This document shows positions 40,299 to 53,400 of a stretch of DNA of 64,000 bases, one piece after another. Both the position numbers and the translations under genes were made by a program. How positions within the stretch are numbered: position 1 is the stretch's first letter; every line of letters begins with the position of its first letter. The stretch comes from Epithemia pelagica (taxonomy: Eukaryota; Bacillariophyta; Bacillariophyceae; Surirellales; Surirellaceae): positions 2,046,001 through 2,110,000 of the forward strand of contig OX337232.1 in assembly GCA_946965045.2 (NCBI GenBank). Reading direction: 5' to 3'. Below the pieces are notes generated by a model. The model was not told where the DNA came from and ran no database searches. It worked only from the letters and a program-made list of their open reading frames with translations.

Positions 40299-41410
40299 AT
40301 GCATGTTCAACAGCTTATTCTTGCCCTGATTATCCTTAGTCAAGTTGTTTCCCAAGGACACTCGTTTCTGAAGGTAAATTTGCAGACGAAAGTACTATCA
40401 AGTCCCTTATCTCATAACATGAAGGCAGCAGTTTTTGACGAGCACAAGGACGACATGTCCAACGTCATTGTCAAGGATATCCCAAAGCCATCGGACATTC
40501 CCAGTGACTGTGTTTTGGTCAAGGTGAAATATGCTGCCATTAATGCAGTTGATCCCCTAGTCGCGAACGGTATTGTTGGAAACTTTGGTTGGCAGACTCC
40601 GTTGCCCATGACCATGGGATACGATCTGAGCGGTGAAATTGATGCTATCGGAACAGATGTTACAAAGTTCAAGGTCGGAGATCCTGTATTTGGCGTCATC
40701 TGGGGACAGAAGAATCATGATACAGAGCCTGTTATTGGGGTGCCTTTGCGGAGTATGCGCTGGTCAAGGCAAACAAGCTTTCCGCGAAACCAGAAGGATT
40801 GGACTTCAAAGTTGCCGCCGCCATTCCTCTGGTTGGGACAACTTGCTATCAGGCACTTGATAAGATTGGAGTTGTTGATGGATCCGCAAAAAAGGTTCTC
40901 GTTTTGGGAGGGTCATCAGCTGTTGGATCTCTGGCTATTCAAATCGCCAAGGCCTCGGGATGCTGGGTAGTAACCACCTGTTCAGGTCGCACCAAAGATT
41001 ACGTGGAATCGTTTGGATGCGCAGATCTTATCATTGACTATACCAAGGACCAATGGGACCACGTGGACGCTCTAAAAGGTATCGGTGCAGTGTTTGATGA
41101 TGTGGGAGAGAAACTAGCTCTGGAACGTGCCAAAACGATTCTCAAGGAACAAGGTTCATTCATCACCATTGTCAGCCACCAATACGGCTTTGACCCTTCG
41201 GCTTATCCGCCCCTCAAGTTTGCTTCTTCATTTATTTTTGATAATGATGCTACGGTTCAGGACAAGCTTGCTGAATTGATCGAGGAGGAAAAGATGAAGA
41301 TTGTGGTGGAGAAGACATTCCCCTTCACACAAGAAGGAGTCACTGACATGATAGCTTCGCAGCAGACTGGTAAGAACAAAGGCAAGAGCATCATTGAGAT
41401 TGCTGCCTAA
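40299..41410 (+). pseudogene. Quinone-oxidoreductase-like MDR protein with signal peptide and one frameshift
   Basis: The likely start is the ATG at 40299 (MHVQQLILALIILSQVVSQG), with an in-frame ATG 60 nt upstream. The first 20 residues form a signal peptide followed by GHSF, near the diatom plastid-import pattern ASAF, then ~20 transit-like residues before the MDR core MKAAVFDEHKDD. The core holds AINAVDPLVANG, MGYDLSGEIDAIG and KVGDPVFG; after the shift GAFAEYALVKAN, IPLVGTTCYQAL, the NAD(P)-binding VLVLGGSSAVGSLAIQIAKA, and the C-terminal IIEIAA. No zinc ligands appear, as in zeta-crystallin-type reductases. The frame changes at a run of four G (40737-40740); one more G would make one frame of about 371 codons. 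Real decay or a sequencing error are both possible. Confidence 0.8.
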
Positions 41411-42135
41411 GCATGTAGACAAAGTCCGAGTAGGGGCATTGAGTATAAGCAGATGAGTAGTGCATGACATTTTCAAACCCGTTGCCACAAAGTATCGTAG
41501 CGAAACAACACAGATTTCTTGCGTTTTTCGGTTCTGGGCGAAACGGAGTGAACCTGTTTCTATGGATTTCGAGCACGAAACAATGAGGACGGGTTGATTG
41601 TTGTACAATTCCTAGCCCAGAAGTCTGTCTCGTATCAGTGGCTCTGCAAACACAACCGACACCGCACATTTCATCCTCTCTCTATCTCTCAGTCTCAGAG
41701 CCGTATCGTTGTTACATTCGCAAGCATCAAAACCAGCACAACCCTCGCACAAGATTTCCCTTCCCTGTTCATGCGGCAGGGAAAAACTAGCCATACCCGC
41801 TCTGCTCAATCTACACAAGCGACGAAATGTTCAAGTTCTTTCCGTACGTGCTCCCGGACAAGCGATCTAGTGTCCCCGCAATTTTTTGCCAGTAGATGTT
41901 TGCTCTTTTCGAGTCTTTTCGGTTTGTTTTGATTTTCATATATTTTATGTTTTCTTTTCGTGTTCCTCTTATCATTATTTTTCTTTTCTTTTTTATTTAT
42001 GATGTACTTCAGTCTTTCGACAATCTGTTATTCGCATCAGAGTGGAATTAAGTGGGACGACCATCGGCTGAAATAACATCTGTAACCCAAGAGCCTCATG
42101 CTGAGATGAAAGTCGGACAAAATGGACGCGGTAGA
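41411..42135. other. Intergenic region between MDR and RGG genes (convergent)
   Basis: About 725 bp, AT-rich with T-runs near 41920-42000. The word GGTTGATTGTTGTACAATTC at about 41592 resembles the inner edge of the right inverted repeat (39502). No gene is supported. Confidence 0.35.
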
Positions 42136-43719
42136 TCAACCTTCTTGGGCACCAGACCCAGAATCAGTGGGTTTGGATGCCTCGCCTTGGTCTTCTCCCT
42201 CTTTCTTGCGGACCCAGGTCTTGGATGCGATCATGCTCTTTACATCCGCACGACCCGCCCAGCGGCCACGTCCTCCTCGGCCTCTGTAGCCACCTCGGTA
42301 CCCTCCTCCTCCTCGAAAGGCCGCAGCAACAAGGGGCGACGGATGGACAGCGGCGGCTTCTGCAGTGTCACTGTTGCCACTTGGTCCTTCTCCTTCAGCT
42401 CCACCCTGGTTGTCCGCTGCCGGGTCCCCTTCACTGGCGTGTTGCTGAAAGGAGCGACCACCAGAGGCATGGTATCCGCGATAGAAGCGACCTCCCCGTC
42501 CACGGTATCCTCCACGAAACCCAAAGCGACCGTGACCACGCCCGGGGAATCCACGACCTCCATATCCGTGTTCGTAGTGACTGTCATAGTCTTGGTCATG
42601 GTAGTTGTCTTCTTGCATGTACCGCTCATCGTAGCCTTCATTATAATTCTGGTTGTTGCTGTCGTCTCCCCCTTCTTCCATTCGTTGTCGTTTTCGATCG
42701 CGATCTTCATTGTTGTTCCCTCGACCTCTTCCTTCGTGAAAGCCCGATCTTCCGCCTCGTCCTCGTCCACCCATAAAGGGCTCTCGTCCACCTCCACGAC
42801 CTCCTCTGGTGTGACCTCGGCCACGTCCAGTTCGTCCTCCAGATGGAGACTCGCTGTGGTAGTTTTCATTTCCTTCCTCGTTGAATTCATCGCGACTGCG
42901 TCGATGGCCTTGATTGCCACTACGGAACCGACCTCCATCTTCTGGCCCGTGACGGCCCCTTCCTCGTCCACGACCTTGGCGGTCCGGAGTTTCACCACCA
43001 CCACCTCGGCGTCGGTCGTTGTCGTGGTCTGGTTCTCGACGTCCGCCGCCCCGTCCACGACCACCGTCTCGACCACCACGTGAATTGCTTCCTCCCTTGT
43101 TTCCTTTGAGGCGATCAAAGGCCTCTCCTAGAATGTCCCGACGGGGATTCTTGGAGGAATCTTGTACACTCTTGTTGTTGTTGTTGTTATTATTTTCCTT
43201 CTTTTTTCGATCTGGCTGACTCTGTGAAACTGCACCCTTTCGTTTCCCTTCTCGTGTCGCTCCCAACGCGCCGGCCATGGTGAGAGCGTTTCCTCCCGAG
43301 GAGGATTTCAAGGAAACCAATCGATTCTTGGATGCTTGTTCCTTGTCTGCGGCCGACGTTTCTTCCGTGGGTTCTTGAGCAGCATCTGTCGTTGCTTCGG
43401 CAGCCGTCGGCGATCCCAATTTGCTTTGAATATACGACTCGAGCACCTTTCCCATTTGTGTCGTGACGGAGGGGGGACAGAAATCCATTTCCATTCCCTG
43501 GAGTTCCGTCATGGCATAGGCGACCGTCTTTTGATTGGAAATCATGGCGGTGGTATACTCCAACAAATCATGAACATCTTCTTCGTCTGTATTCGAATTT
43601 GGCGACAATAAGGAACGCAACTGTTGGCTCAACTCGGACGTTTCCTCCGAGGTCAACTTGCGGTGCAGACACACACTTTGCCAAGCGGTCGGCCACTCTG
43701 GAGGAGGACTATCCGTCAT
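42136..43719 (-). CDS. RGG/RG-rich RNA-binding protein
   Basis: This is a single exon of 527 aa; the ATG is at 43719. Residues 1-110 are a folded helical region (KLTSEETSELSQQLRSLLSP ... GKVLESYIQSKLGS). A basic/Asn-rich linker (NNNNNNNK, residues ~190) follows. From ~215 to ~490 there are dozens of RGG, RGRG and GGYRG motifs with interspersed Asp/Glu/Tyr stretches (YDERYMQEDNYHDQDYDSHY). Such domains bind RNA, are arginine-methylated and drive condensate formation. The antisense strand is also open for 343 codons because GC-rich RGG codons lack stops on that frame. It is convergent with the MDR gene and divergent from VPS13. Confidence 0.85.
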   Translation of the reverse strand: MTDSPPPEWPTAWQSVCLHRKLTSEETSELSQQLRSLLSPNSNTDEEDVHDLLEYTTAMISNQKTVAYAMTELQGMEMDFCPPSVTTQMGKVLESYIQSKLGSPTAAEATTDAAQEPTEETSAADKEQASKNRLVSLKSSSGGNALTMAGALGATREGKRKGAVSQSQPDRKKKENNNNNNNKSVQDSSKNPRRDILGEAFDRLKGNKGGSNSRGGRDGGRGRGGGRREPDHDNDRRRGGGGETPDRQGRGRGRGRHGPEDGGRFRSGNQGHRRSRDEFNEEGNENYHSESPSGGRTGRGRGHTRGGRGGGREPFMGGRGRGGRSGFHEGRGRGNNNEDRDRKRQRMEEGGDDSNNQNYNEGYDERYMQEDNYHDQDYDSHYEHGYGGRGFPGRGHGRFGFRGGYRGRGGRFYRGYHASGGRSFQQHASEGDPAADNQGGAEGEGPSGNSDTAEAAAVHPSPLVAAAFRGGGGYRGGYRGRGGRGRWAGRADVKSMIASKTWVRKKEGEDQGEASKPTDSGSGAQEG

Positions 43720-44414
43720 TTCGAATGTTCTTGCCTTCCCTCAAAGATCACAATCTCAATTGCGAATCCAGAAAATTACAGACTAGACAATGGAGACCCT
43801 TACAACGACTGGCGAACACAATGTTGGAGCAACTCTCGTCTTGCGGCGCTCCACAAGTTCAATGGGGATGGGGAATGGGTTATTACTCCCTAGCATCTTT
43901 GACTTGAAATGTACTCTCTTGCAAGCAACAAAAATTTTACTTCCTCCGAAATGCCTTCTCTGCCGCTGGGGAATACCATGGGGCACAAACCGCTCAGTCT
44001 CGCAAGCCGAATCGTCCACATTCACGGTTCACGGGATTCCCATTCCCGCCTCGGCTGGCATTTTTGTCGGGCCGATGTCCACGCCCCGGAGGAGGTAGTA
44101 TTGCGAGGTGCATGAGTGAAACAAAGATTTCTTCCAACAAGAGAGCTGGGTAGTCTGTCTTCTTTCAAATCGTTTCTCTCCTTTTTTCCATTCTTCGAAT
44201 GTGATCTTGTGATGGTCCATTGATGATATAGAGTATCGACCAACGAAGCTATACATACACAAGTGCAGGAAACAAGTTTGGTGAAACCAGGGGAGCAGGC
44301 TTCTGAACCCAAAGAGTCGACTTCGACATTGCAACTGATTCGTTGGATCTTTTTCATCTCCTCTTGACATCAACATTTCGCGCAGAAGCTCTTTGAGCAA
44401 TCTTCTGCATTTAG
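43720..44414. promoter_or_regulatory. Divergent promoter region between the RGG gene and VPS13
   Basis: About 695 bp separate the two start codons, so both promoters lie here. Several short open frames (up to 142 codons) have no supporting features. No clear core promoter motif is seen. Confidence 0.4.
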
Positions 44415-47400
44415 ATGTACAATCCATCCAAAGAAATAACGAAACTCTTGGAGTCATACTTGGAGTTTGACTCGGAGCAACTGAAACTTGGAATCTGGTC
44501 GGGTGAATTATCCTTGAAAGATGTCAATCTCAAAGCCGATGCAGTGTACCCTCATTTAAATCAGTACTTCACGGAAAGTGAAGCCAACAGCAATGAATTC
44601 ACGAAAAGCAAACCACCGGCAAGGGTGAAGCTCGTCTCGGGCTCCATCGGTGACCTGCAGCTCAACATTCCATGGCAGAGTCTTGTCTGGGGACAAGGAG
44701 ACGTCAAGGTTGATTTGAGAAATGTTGTTGTTGTCTTGGCCTTGGAAAGTATGGAAGAAACGGAAGAACGTCTCCGACAACAAGCCGCCGCCTCGGAAGA
44801 TAACTCGGAAAGTAGTACTCGGTCCATGTCCGAATCACACGATGCAAACCATGAAGATCCGGGGACCAAATCACGTCGGCGCTATCAGAAGCAGAAAATT
44901 ATGCGAGAGGCCGAACGGAGACAGCTGCAAGGTCGCGATATCGCGTCCTGGCTGGAACGGGTTTACAAAAAAAAAGAGGAAGAACGACAGCGAGAAGCCT
45001 TACGGCATGGTGATACGCTGGTGCAAAAAGAAGGTCAATTTCGCAGTTGGCTCAAGGGTGCCACGAAAGGCTTCTTTTGGCGATTCTATGCTGGTCTGCA
45101 AATGAAAATTGAAAATCTCAAAGTCATTATCGTCCAGGATTCGATTGAAATCGGTCTGATCATTCCATCCATTCATGTTCTTGCTGGAAAGCAAGAAAAT
45201 CGCCGCATGTCCGCGGTGTCTTCGAATAATCGCGACGGGGATGAGCAAGCTGAGTCACAACATTTACAACAATCTCGTCCTTTGATTATATCCTCGAAAC
45301 CACCTCAAAATGTCATGTACGAAAGTCCCGACGAAGACGGGGAACACGTCGACAAGCATATGCGTATTTTGGGATTGGGAATCTATGTTCGGAAACTTTC
45401 CGCGAGTACATATCGAAAGATTTTTGGTGGAGAGGGAGCCCCTGTCACCAAGAAACTGTACGGTGGAGAGGGAGTCGCTGCTGACCGCTTTCTCGGGGAC
45501 AGTCCAGCGGCAGGCGAACATGCCATGCTGCAAATCGCTGATGTATCGGCCAAAGAATATCTGCTGCGACCCACCGAGCTCAATGTGTCATACAGTCTGT
45601 TCTATCCCTACCCTCCCGAGAAGCGAAAAAAGAAGAAACAACAGCAAGCTTTGGATTCATCCACGACGGCTGAAACCGCCACATCGTCGGTAGCTCCTTC
45701 CGTGACTACCCATTCTACGGGAACTTCGGGCAAGCGGCGAAGAGGGAAGCGTGATAAGGCTGGTTCTGTCTCGACCAGTGAGGGGGGAGCATCTCATACA
45801 ACAACACCCACGGCTGATGGTACCCCCACCACTGGCCGATCACCGTCAGCCGAAGGAGACACCCTCGCGGTAAAACAACAAAAGCAAGAACAACCTGAGA
45901 CTCCCAAACCGAAACCACGAATGGTAATGAGACGATCGTCAATTGGTGGACGTCAGCCCTTTCCTGTACAACAATCTTCGTCCGCAAACGCTGAGCCAAA
46001 CAGAGAACCTATTGAAAGAATGTCTTCGACAACTTCGATTGACCAATCGACGTTCGATGTGTCGTCCTCGACTCCAACCATTCCCACAACACCAGAACAC
46101 CCAGGGTCTCAGAAGCCCCAACTCAATGAACAATCAAGTGGTCAGCTGGAGCAGCAAGTCACCAAGGCACGATTTGCACGCCGTTCTTCCATCGCGGCTC
46201 CTGTCAAAGGATCGACTGCCGCCGCCGCCGTTGTTTCACGAGTACCAAAGCCAGATACTGTGAGTCGAATGAAATCTGTGCCGCTGGCGCAACCAGACGA
46301 TATTACAACGGGATTCTCTGTTGCCGTTCGCGAGAGCACCAAAGACTTGACGGCTCGCCTCGACGGAGATGTCCAGTTTGGGCCTATGCAAGTCGTCCTG
46401 TCGACCCGACACTTCAATCTTATTGATAACTTTCTCTCCGCATGTGCGCGCATGAGAAACGGCCGGCCGTCGAAAACTGTCGGTTCTGTCTTGGAAACAA
46501 AGCCGGTGCGTCATTCTGTTCTGGTGACTTCGTCCGAGTTGGCGAGAGCTACATCTGTGTCTACGGATGCCGCTGCCACACTTCGTCTTGGATTAAATGC
46601 TCCCCGGAGTGACCGATCTAAGGTCGTACGTTCGTGGTGGAGGTACGGCCTGTACGCAGTTCGTTGGGAAATCCAACAAAGACGGAAAGTGCGGAAACAT
46701 TTTCAGGACAAGTATCTTTCGTTCAGCTGGGATCAGCAACGCTACCGTCGCAAAGAATACGTGACGTTGTACATTGCCTCCAAACTCTTGTCTCCAGAAG
46801 AGGAGGGGGCACTGGCGACGGACAGTGCAGCGATCGAGTCTCTTTTGACTATCGAGGATGAGCTTCCAGTAGAACAGATTCTGCTGTATCGATCTCTCGC
46901 TCGAATGCTGCATGTTGGCGGGAAGAGAGAAATGCCGGATTCAATTGTCGGGATTCGGGCCACCTCGGGCTATCGTGGACGAGCTATTTCAGATGACATG
47001 GAACACCAATCCTCACATCGAAGCTCAAATGGCTACTCAAGTGATGAAGGATTTGAGCGGAACTTGGGTCACAATCGGACTGTTTTGTCGCTGCTCGAAG
47101 AGACTTGTGAGATCTCGCGTTTGCGAATGGAAAGGGGGCACGCGGATGTCGTGCCAGCCCACCGACAGCAAATTAAGTTCTCCATGCATGAACGGAAGAG
47201 TAAAGTGGACGAGTCTACGGTTGGGATGACTTTGGACACGAGAACAGACAGAAAGGGAGGAGCTGGGTATTCCAGAGCGACGACTAGGAGGAGTGGGCCT
47301 GAAGTCACAGGAGACACGTCCATGAAGTTTTCTTTCTCTGGGTCTATGGAAAAGGTGGAACTCATGGTTATTGAAGAAGACTTACAGTATGAAAACGCTG

Positions 47401-50400
47401 GTCGTCCAAAAAATGGCGACGGTGAGTCATCGGCTGATACAAATGCTAGCGTAAGCGATATATCAGAGCTCACTGAGGAAGACAGGTTGTCGGACAGTGC
47501 AACACAAGTCACTGGAATGGAAGACGAAAGCGCGTCCGATCTCATCATGGCATCCACCGATTTTCTGCTTTTCCGCCAGCCAGAGAAGCATTTGTTGAGG
47601 ACTGAGATTCGGAGTGTTAATTGTACAGCTTTTGCGAAGGCGTCGGGATCGAGGAGCTTCAACTTTAGAATTGGTACGTTGCAAGCTCTTTCAGGGACCG
47701 GGGTCAAACTTCTTGATGTGGGAACGGACAAGGAAGGGTTCGCCTCAGACTCTGCTCTCGGGTCGTCTCATGCACAGGCTGATTCCGAGGACCCCCAAGT
47801 TCCGCAAACGGCGCTCTCGGTTTCACTAGTACTGCAGAAAGATCAACGAGTAGCTCAGTGTGACATTGCTACTGTCAAAGCAACATTTGATCAGGATGCA
47901 ATTACGAGCCTTTTATCGTTTGGTACTTCCTCGAGATCCCCTCGGCCTTTGATGCCTTCCACTCCCGGTGAGAATGTCCGATTATATGTAGTCAACCAAA
48001 ACGTTGGCACTTCTTTCCGTTTCTTCGATGCGTCGTTTCGTTTGCATGGGATTGAAATTACGATTCCGAAGGAACCCTCCAATGGCGGGCATTTCGAGGG
48101 AGACATTGAAAGCACAGACGAAGTAGAGGAAGGAACTGAAACGCGTGCAGTCTTCGTCGCTGATATGATTGAAGTGTACAGTGGCCAAGCTGCGAATAAC
48201 CTTGGTATTGTGAAGCCTCATTGGCAAGAAACTTACACGTCATCGAAGCTGTCCGTTCTGGGAGAGAACGAAACAAAGGAGCAGAAGACGCGGCATCTGC
48301 GAATGCTTGATGTCGACAATCTCATCTCTACCAAAAGTGCCTTCTTGGCGTTCAATGTCGTAAGTACATTTTTGAAGCTTCCAAACTCTTGGTCGTTTGC
48401 AACCTCAAAGCTTGGCTTCTTTTTCAGGTGGCTGCTGTTTCAGGACTTGACTTTGTGACCGCAACTTACACGAAAGGCGGTGTTGAAGAAAGCAGGTTAA
48501 GCTTTTTCGATACCCCAATCGATGTGGAGTCGTTCGCTTCCGTGAGCGAGAGTTCCGTTCTTGACTACAATCGAGCAAAGCGTGAGGTGGTCATGAAAAT
48601 GTCCGAAGTTAACGCTCTCATCTCGGAATCTCGACTCAAACTCCTGTCCGAGGTTGTTCCGCGTAGGCGCATCGAAATGAGTGATTACTTCGTTCAAACT
48701 GAAAAAGAGCCAGAACCTCGTCTTGAAATACTGGCTCGATTGATGTTAAACTCGTTCGACATTAGTATCTCCCGACTTCGCCTTTCCTTGGTGACGGATG
48801 ACCAAGGAAAAGTCGGCCATTCGATGCTCTCGAAAGCCGATCAAGTGGAAGACTTCGTAACCTCCTTTTTGCGGACTGTTGGCAAGCTGGATCTCAGTTG
48901 GCCGCATGAAGAAGCTTTATCTTCAGCGATGCAGATATGTATCGATCGTCTGACAGGCGTTGGGTTCCCGCTTAATGACGCCTGGCAGTGTGCGAATACT
49001 GCTCTCCTCAACTTTCTGGAAGACATTGCTGAACATGAGGGAGGTAACAAAGGTGACGGAGATAGCGATCCCCTGGATGAAGTAGTCCATGATTCAGTGA
49101 CACGAACAATAGCCTCATTTTCACATCGCTTCGATTATACTGATCCGTGTGGACCGTTGATGGAGAATCATGTTGTTGTTGATTTTCCTGAAGGCGTATC
49201 GGTTACAGCTGTTGATTTGTTTTACGATCATTTTGTTGCAGTCGTTTTCAATTCACTTTTCGTAACAAATGGAGATGGTATCCATCTTCTTCGCTTGATG
49301 CCGGAAGTTGACCATTCAGATGGAAGTGAAAAACCTGATCAGGACGCACGCTCAGATGCTGCTGCAAGTTTGTCCAGCTCTAATACTGGTTCCTCGCACA
49401 GCAGCCCTTCCTTTATTCTCCGGTGCTTTAAAGTCAACGAGAAGTACAGTTTCGGCAGAGGTGGTCTTCCTCTGTCAGTTCTGGGAGGGGAGATTGAAAA
49501 GGTGACAGATATAGATGAAGAATCCTTGGTTGATATCGACATGGGAGAGATCGAATTGCTCTTCTGCAGCGATGTTTATGACGATGTTCTGTATGAGGTG
49601 GCCCAAATTGTAGATCCACTTCAAGAGTTCGTAGGAACATCAAAACAAACAAAAAAGTCATCTACCAGAGCAGCGTCCCTCGATCCAGTGCATGTTTTGG
49701 TGACTGCCTCCTGTTACTCGCTTCTCTTCACCAGCGAAGACTTGGTTCCATTTACGAGGCTGATCCTTGGACACTGTGCCGCATCATCTGAGTCGAAACG
49801 AGGTGATGCTTCTGCCTCGACGAAGATTAGTGCGAAGCAGCTATCGCTTCTTTACTTGTCTCCAGCTGGTGAGCTGTACCCTGAACAAGTTTGTGTTCAC
49901 GAAACACTACCTGGTTCTCCTTTAACAGTGATATGTGGTACTTCCGACCAAGCAGAATCAACCTGCCGTGTCGAGTTAAGAGGTGCCCGAGTGTTCATTG
50001 TTTACCAATATATTGCCGAGTGTATTCAGTACTTCTATTCAGGAACGGTTGGCTTCGGACTCTGGATTGCCAACAGTTCTGAAGCTCTTTCGAAATTTTC
50101 CTCGGCCGATCAAGGTGGTGCATCAACAGAGATTGAGATTGCTTTTTTCGACTGCTCTTTAATCATGCCAAGATCATCTCTGAGCTCGGAGATGATTGCA
50201 TTGGAGGTCGAGTACGCAAAGGTTTCGTTTGATTCTCTTTCAAGCTCATTTCACATGCCAACGGAAGATGTCCCGTTGGAGCTAACCACGGGGTGCGTCT
50301 TTGAAGAGATCGCTTCGAAGCAAAACGAGGAAGAGCAAGACAGCGCGCGCTATGACAGTGGCGTTACCCCTGAGTCCACTGAGTCTGCATGTTCAGTTAG

Positions 50401-53400
50401 CCGCACAAACATTGAACTGCATCGTTTTCGTGCTTTTACATCATTGCTTGAGTCAACCACTCGTCGAGATAGTGCTCATTTCAGTGTCCGAGAAAGTCTT
50501 GCCTTCAATTGCTTTTTCGAAATAGATGGTCGGGCTGAAGCAAACAAGCGAGTATATCGCCAGCTGTCCCCAACTCAGAATTACGAAATTGAGAAGGAAA
50601 AAGTGGAACGCTGTTGGCGCGAAATCACCACTGACGTTGCAGCTCTGAAGATTATCGCCGATTATGCGCCGCATCTTAGAATCTTGATGACGGATGACAT
50701 AGAAGGATCCAAAACTCCTTTTAATCTTGACGTGACACTATCCCAGTTTTGCCTGCTGATGTCGTGTTGGTATGACAACATGAGTGAGTTGCCAGTTTTG
50801 TTTCCAAAATCTGCCAGTGATCTAGAGGTCGGATCGAAGTTCATTGCAAGTGCCGATACATTTCCTGAGTTTGGCACTGAAGAGTATAGGTCAACAATGG
50901 AATCGACGTATCCAGCAACATCGGAATTCGCCATGTCTTTCAGTTACATTTCCCTTCGCTGTACGTCGGATCCAGATCGGCACCTGGATAGTGTGTCGAC
51001 GGAGGCCAAAGGGGTATTACTGGGTCTTGACGATTGTACGTTTCATGTTATCAACGACAGTATTGGGACAACGAAACTTGGACTGGGTGCATTGGGAGCA
51101 CGGCTTCTGGACGATGATAAAATTCACCGCAATGTGGTCGACCTAAAAAACAAGAAGAATGTTGCTCATTCCTGGGCAGATCTTACATTCGGGATTGGTG
51201 AACAATGCAATAATATGATCGAAAGAATACCTCTTCCATTCCAGATGTCGGTTTTTATGGCACCGAAGTCCGCCCTTTACACTATGGGTATGGATTCGTC
51301 GGTACTTACGCTCTCGGACTTTTCAACCCTTTTTGGCTTCTTGAGTTTTGTATCAGTTTATTTCTGTGAAATGGAATTAGGTTACCCAAGTCTTCGAGCA
51401 GAAGAATGTCTGGCAGAAACCAAAAAGCAATTGACAAGTGGGGAGGCGAATGAAGATGAAGACAAATCGGATTATTTAACTGATTTCAGGCTGTGGCTTA
51501 CCCGTCCTGTAATGTGGGTACCGCTTGAACCAGCTCTTTCCGAAACCTCGTTTTTGATGCTGGCATCCGACAAAGGACTGTGGTATCGATGTGCCACGAT
51601 CGATATGTTTCTGTCTCAAGAGTGCATTGTCAAGGGACTTGCGTTGTCACACCTGGACAAGAACGACGCCTTAAAGCGAGACACAGCTTCCCGCTCGTTA
51701 GGGAAGGCTCTTTTCGAAGGATTGTCCCTTGGTCTTCGGATCGATTACAATGGAGAGTCGAACCACACTGACTATGCACTGAAAATACCGTTCAGTGATG
51801 AATGGGAAAGCAATGTGACCTCTGGAAGAATATCCTTAGATCCATATCTGGCGTCTAAGCCGACAATATTGAAGCCTGTTGAGACGCTGGATCGCTTCTT
51901 GGGTCCTAATATATGTGAAATGACATGCGTGATTGACGTTCTTCCCTCTACTTTTGCGGCCTTATCAAATCTTTTCGTCGGTACGGATGAAGTAGATGAC
52001 TCGAGTCGAAACCCATCAATGTCTTCCGGTTCAGATCTAACTAGAATGGAGAATGAAGATTCGGAAACGGATGGCGCAGATCCAGATGGTAATCCCGAAG
52101 CTACCTTTTCATTTACGGGGAAGATTGGAGACGCCAGGGTATTCGCCCTTGATCCTGTTTTGGGCCCGCATTTACCTGTGGCGGTTTTGTCCATTGCGTC
52201 ATTGAAAGTCACAGCTTCAAAGTTCTCCGATCCTATCGAGGAAGAGCCACGCCGTGGCGAATCACCTCCTGAAGACTTACAGATGTACGTAGATGGCCAC
52301 GTTTGGGCCGATTCCTTTAAGCTTGGTTCAACGAGAAGTTGGGAACCTTTGCTGGAACCATATCGGTTCAACGTGTTTTATGAGAATTCGAAGTATCGTG
52401 GCTCGGGTGTGACTTTGGCTTCCGATGTTCCTCTACACTGCAACATAACAGGAGCCAACCTCTTGGTGATAGACGAAGTCGCCGATTCAATTCTCTGCCA
52501 AGTCAGAGACACCTTCGGTAACCAGGAAGGTTTGAAACCATCTTCTTCGTCAATAACACCAGTCGCAACTGTTGGAACCAAAGAAAGAATCACCTCCACA
52601 GAAGAATTGCAAGGTCTCACTGTAGTGCACGAGTTCCCAAGGACCCTTTCCCATGGAGACCGTGTTGCTTTCTCACTCAGGAACATGACAGGACAATTCT
52701 TACGTGCCTACCGGCCAAGAAATGGCGACCACCAATCATCTCGCTCCGCAACTCTATCATACGTCGAAAATGAAACTTCCACGAGACTTCGTTTTCAGCC
52801 TTCTGTTTCGATGGTATCTAACATGGAGATTGTCGAAGTTGAATACCCTGGTCTTGAAAACTCTCCAAACCACAACTTCGGCCAATCAGGGTCCTTGCAT
52901 GAGCTCGACATACAAATTCCTGGCTTCCAGTGGATGCGGGGCGTCAAAATCGACAATTTTGGACGTCATTTTGTCAACCTAACACCTCGTTCTCGTTTAC
53001 TCAGAGAGAGAGCCAGAGAAGACTGGCGAATTGGGAACGTAATGAAACTACTGGTTGAGGTTGGACTCGAGAATGGAGGAAGAGAACTAACCGCGCGGTC
53101 TATCTTTTCTCTCGTCAACAAGACAACACACTCTTTGTCTCTCGTGTTCCATCCAAACCCCTCTTTTGTTCCGGAGATCCAGGACGACGAGGGCGTACAA
53201 CTTGAATCTGGTTGTGTTCATCAAATTCCTGTTCTCCTGCTCGAGAGCGCTCTTAGACAGGCAGGAGGAATGGAGTTAGGCTGCGTTTGGATGAAGCCGA
53301 GTATGGGAAAGTTACCAAGCTCTTTTCATGAAGGTGAAGATGGGCGTGAACTGCTTTCTGCATCGTTTAGTTCACGTCCCGTGAAACTCGGGAAAATGGT

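Noticed and set aside
42052-43083. 343-codon plus-strand frame opposite the RGG gene
   Set aside because: It mirrors the RGG codons, is extremely Ser/Thr/Val-rich with no domain, and does not begin with an ATG in a plausible context. The minus-strand frame is the real gene.
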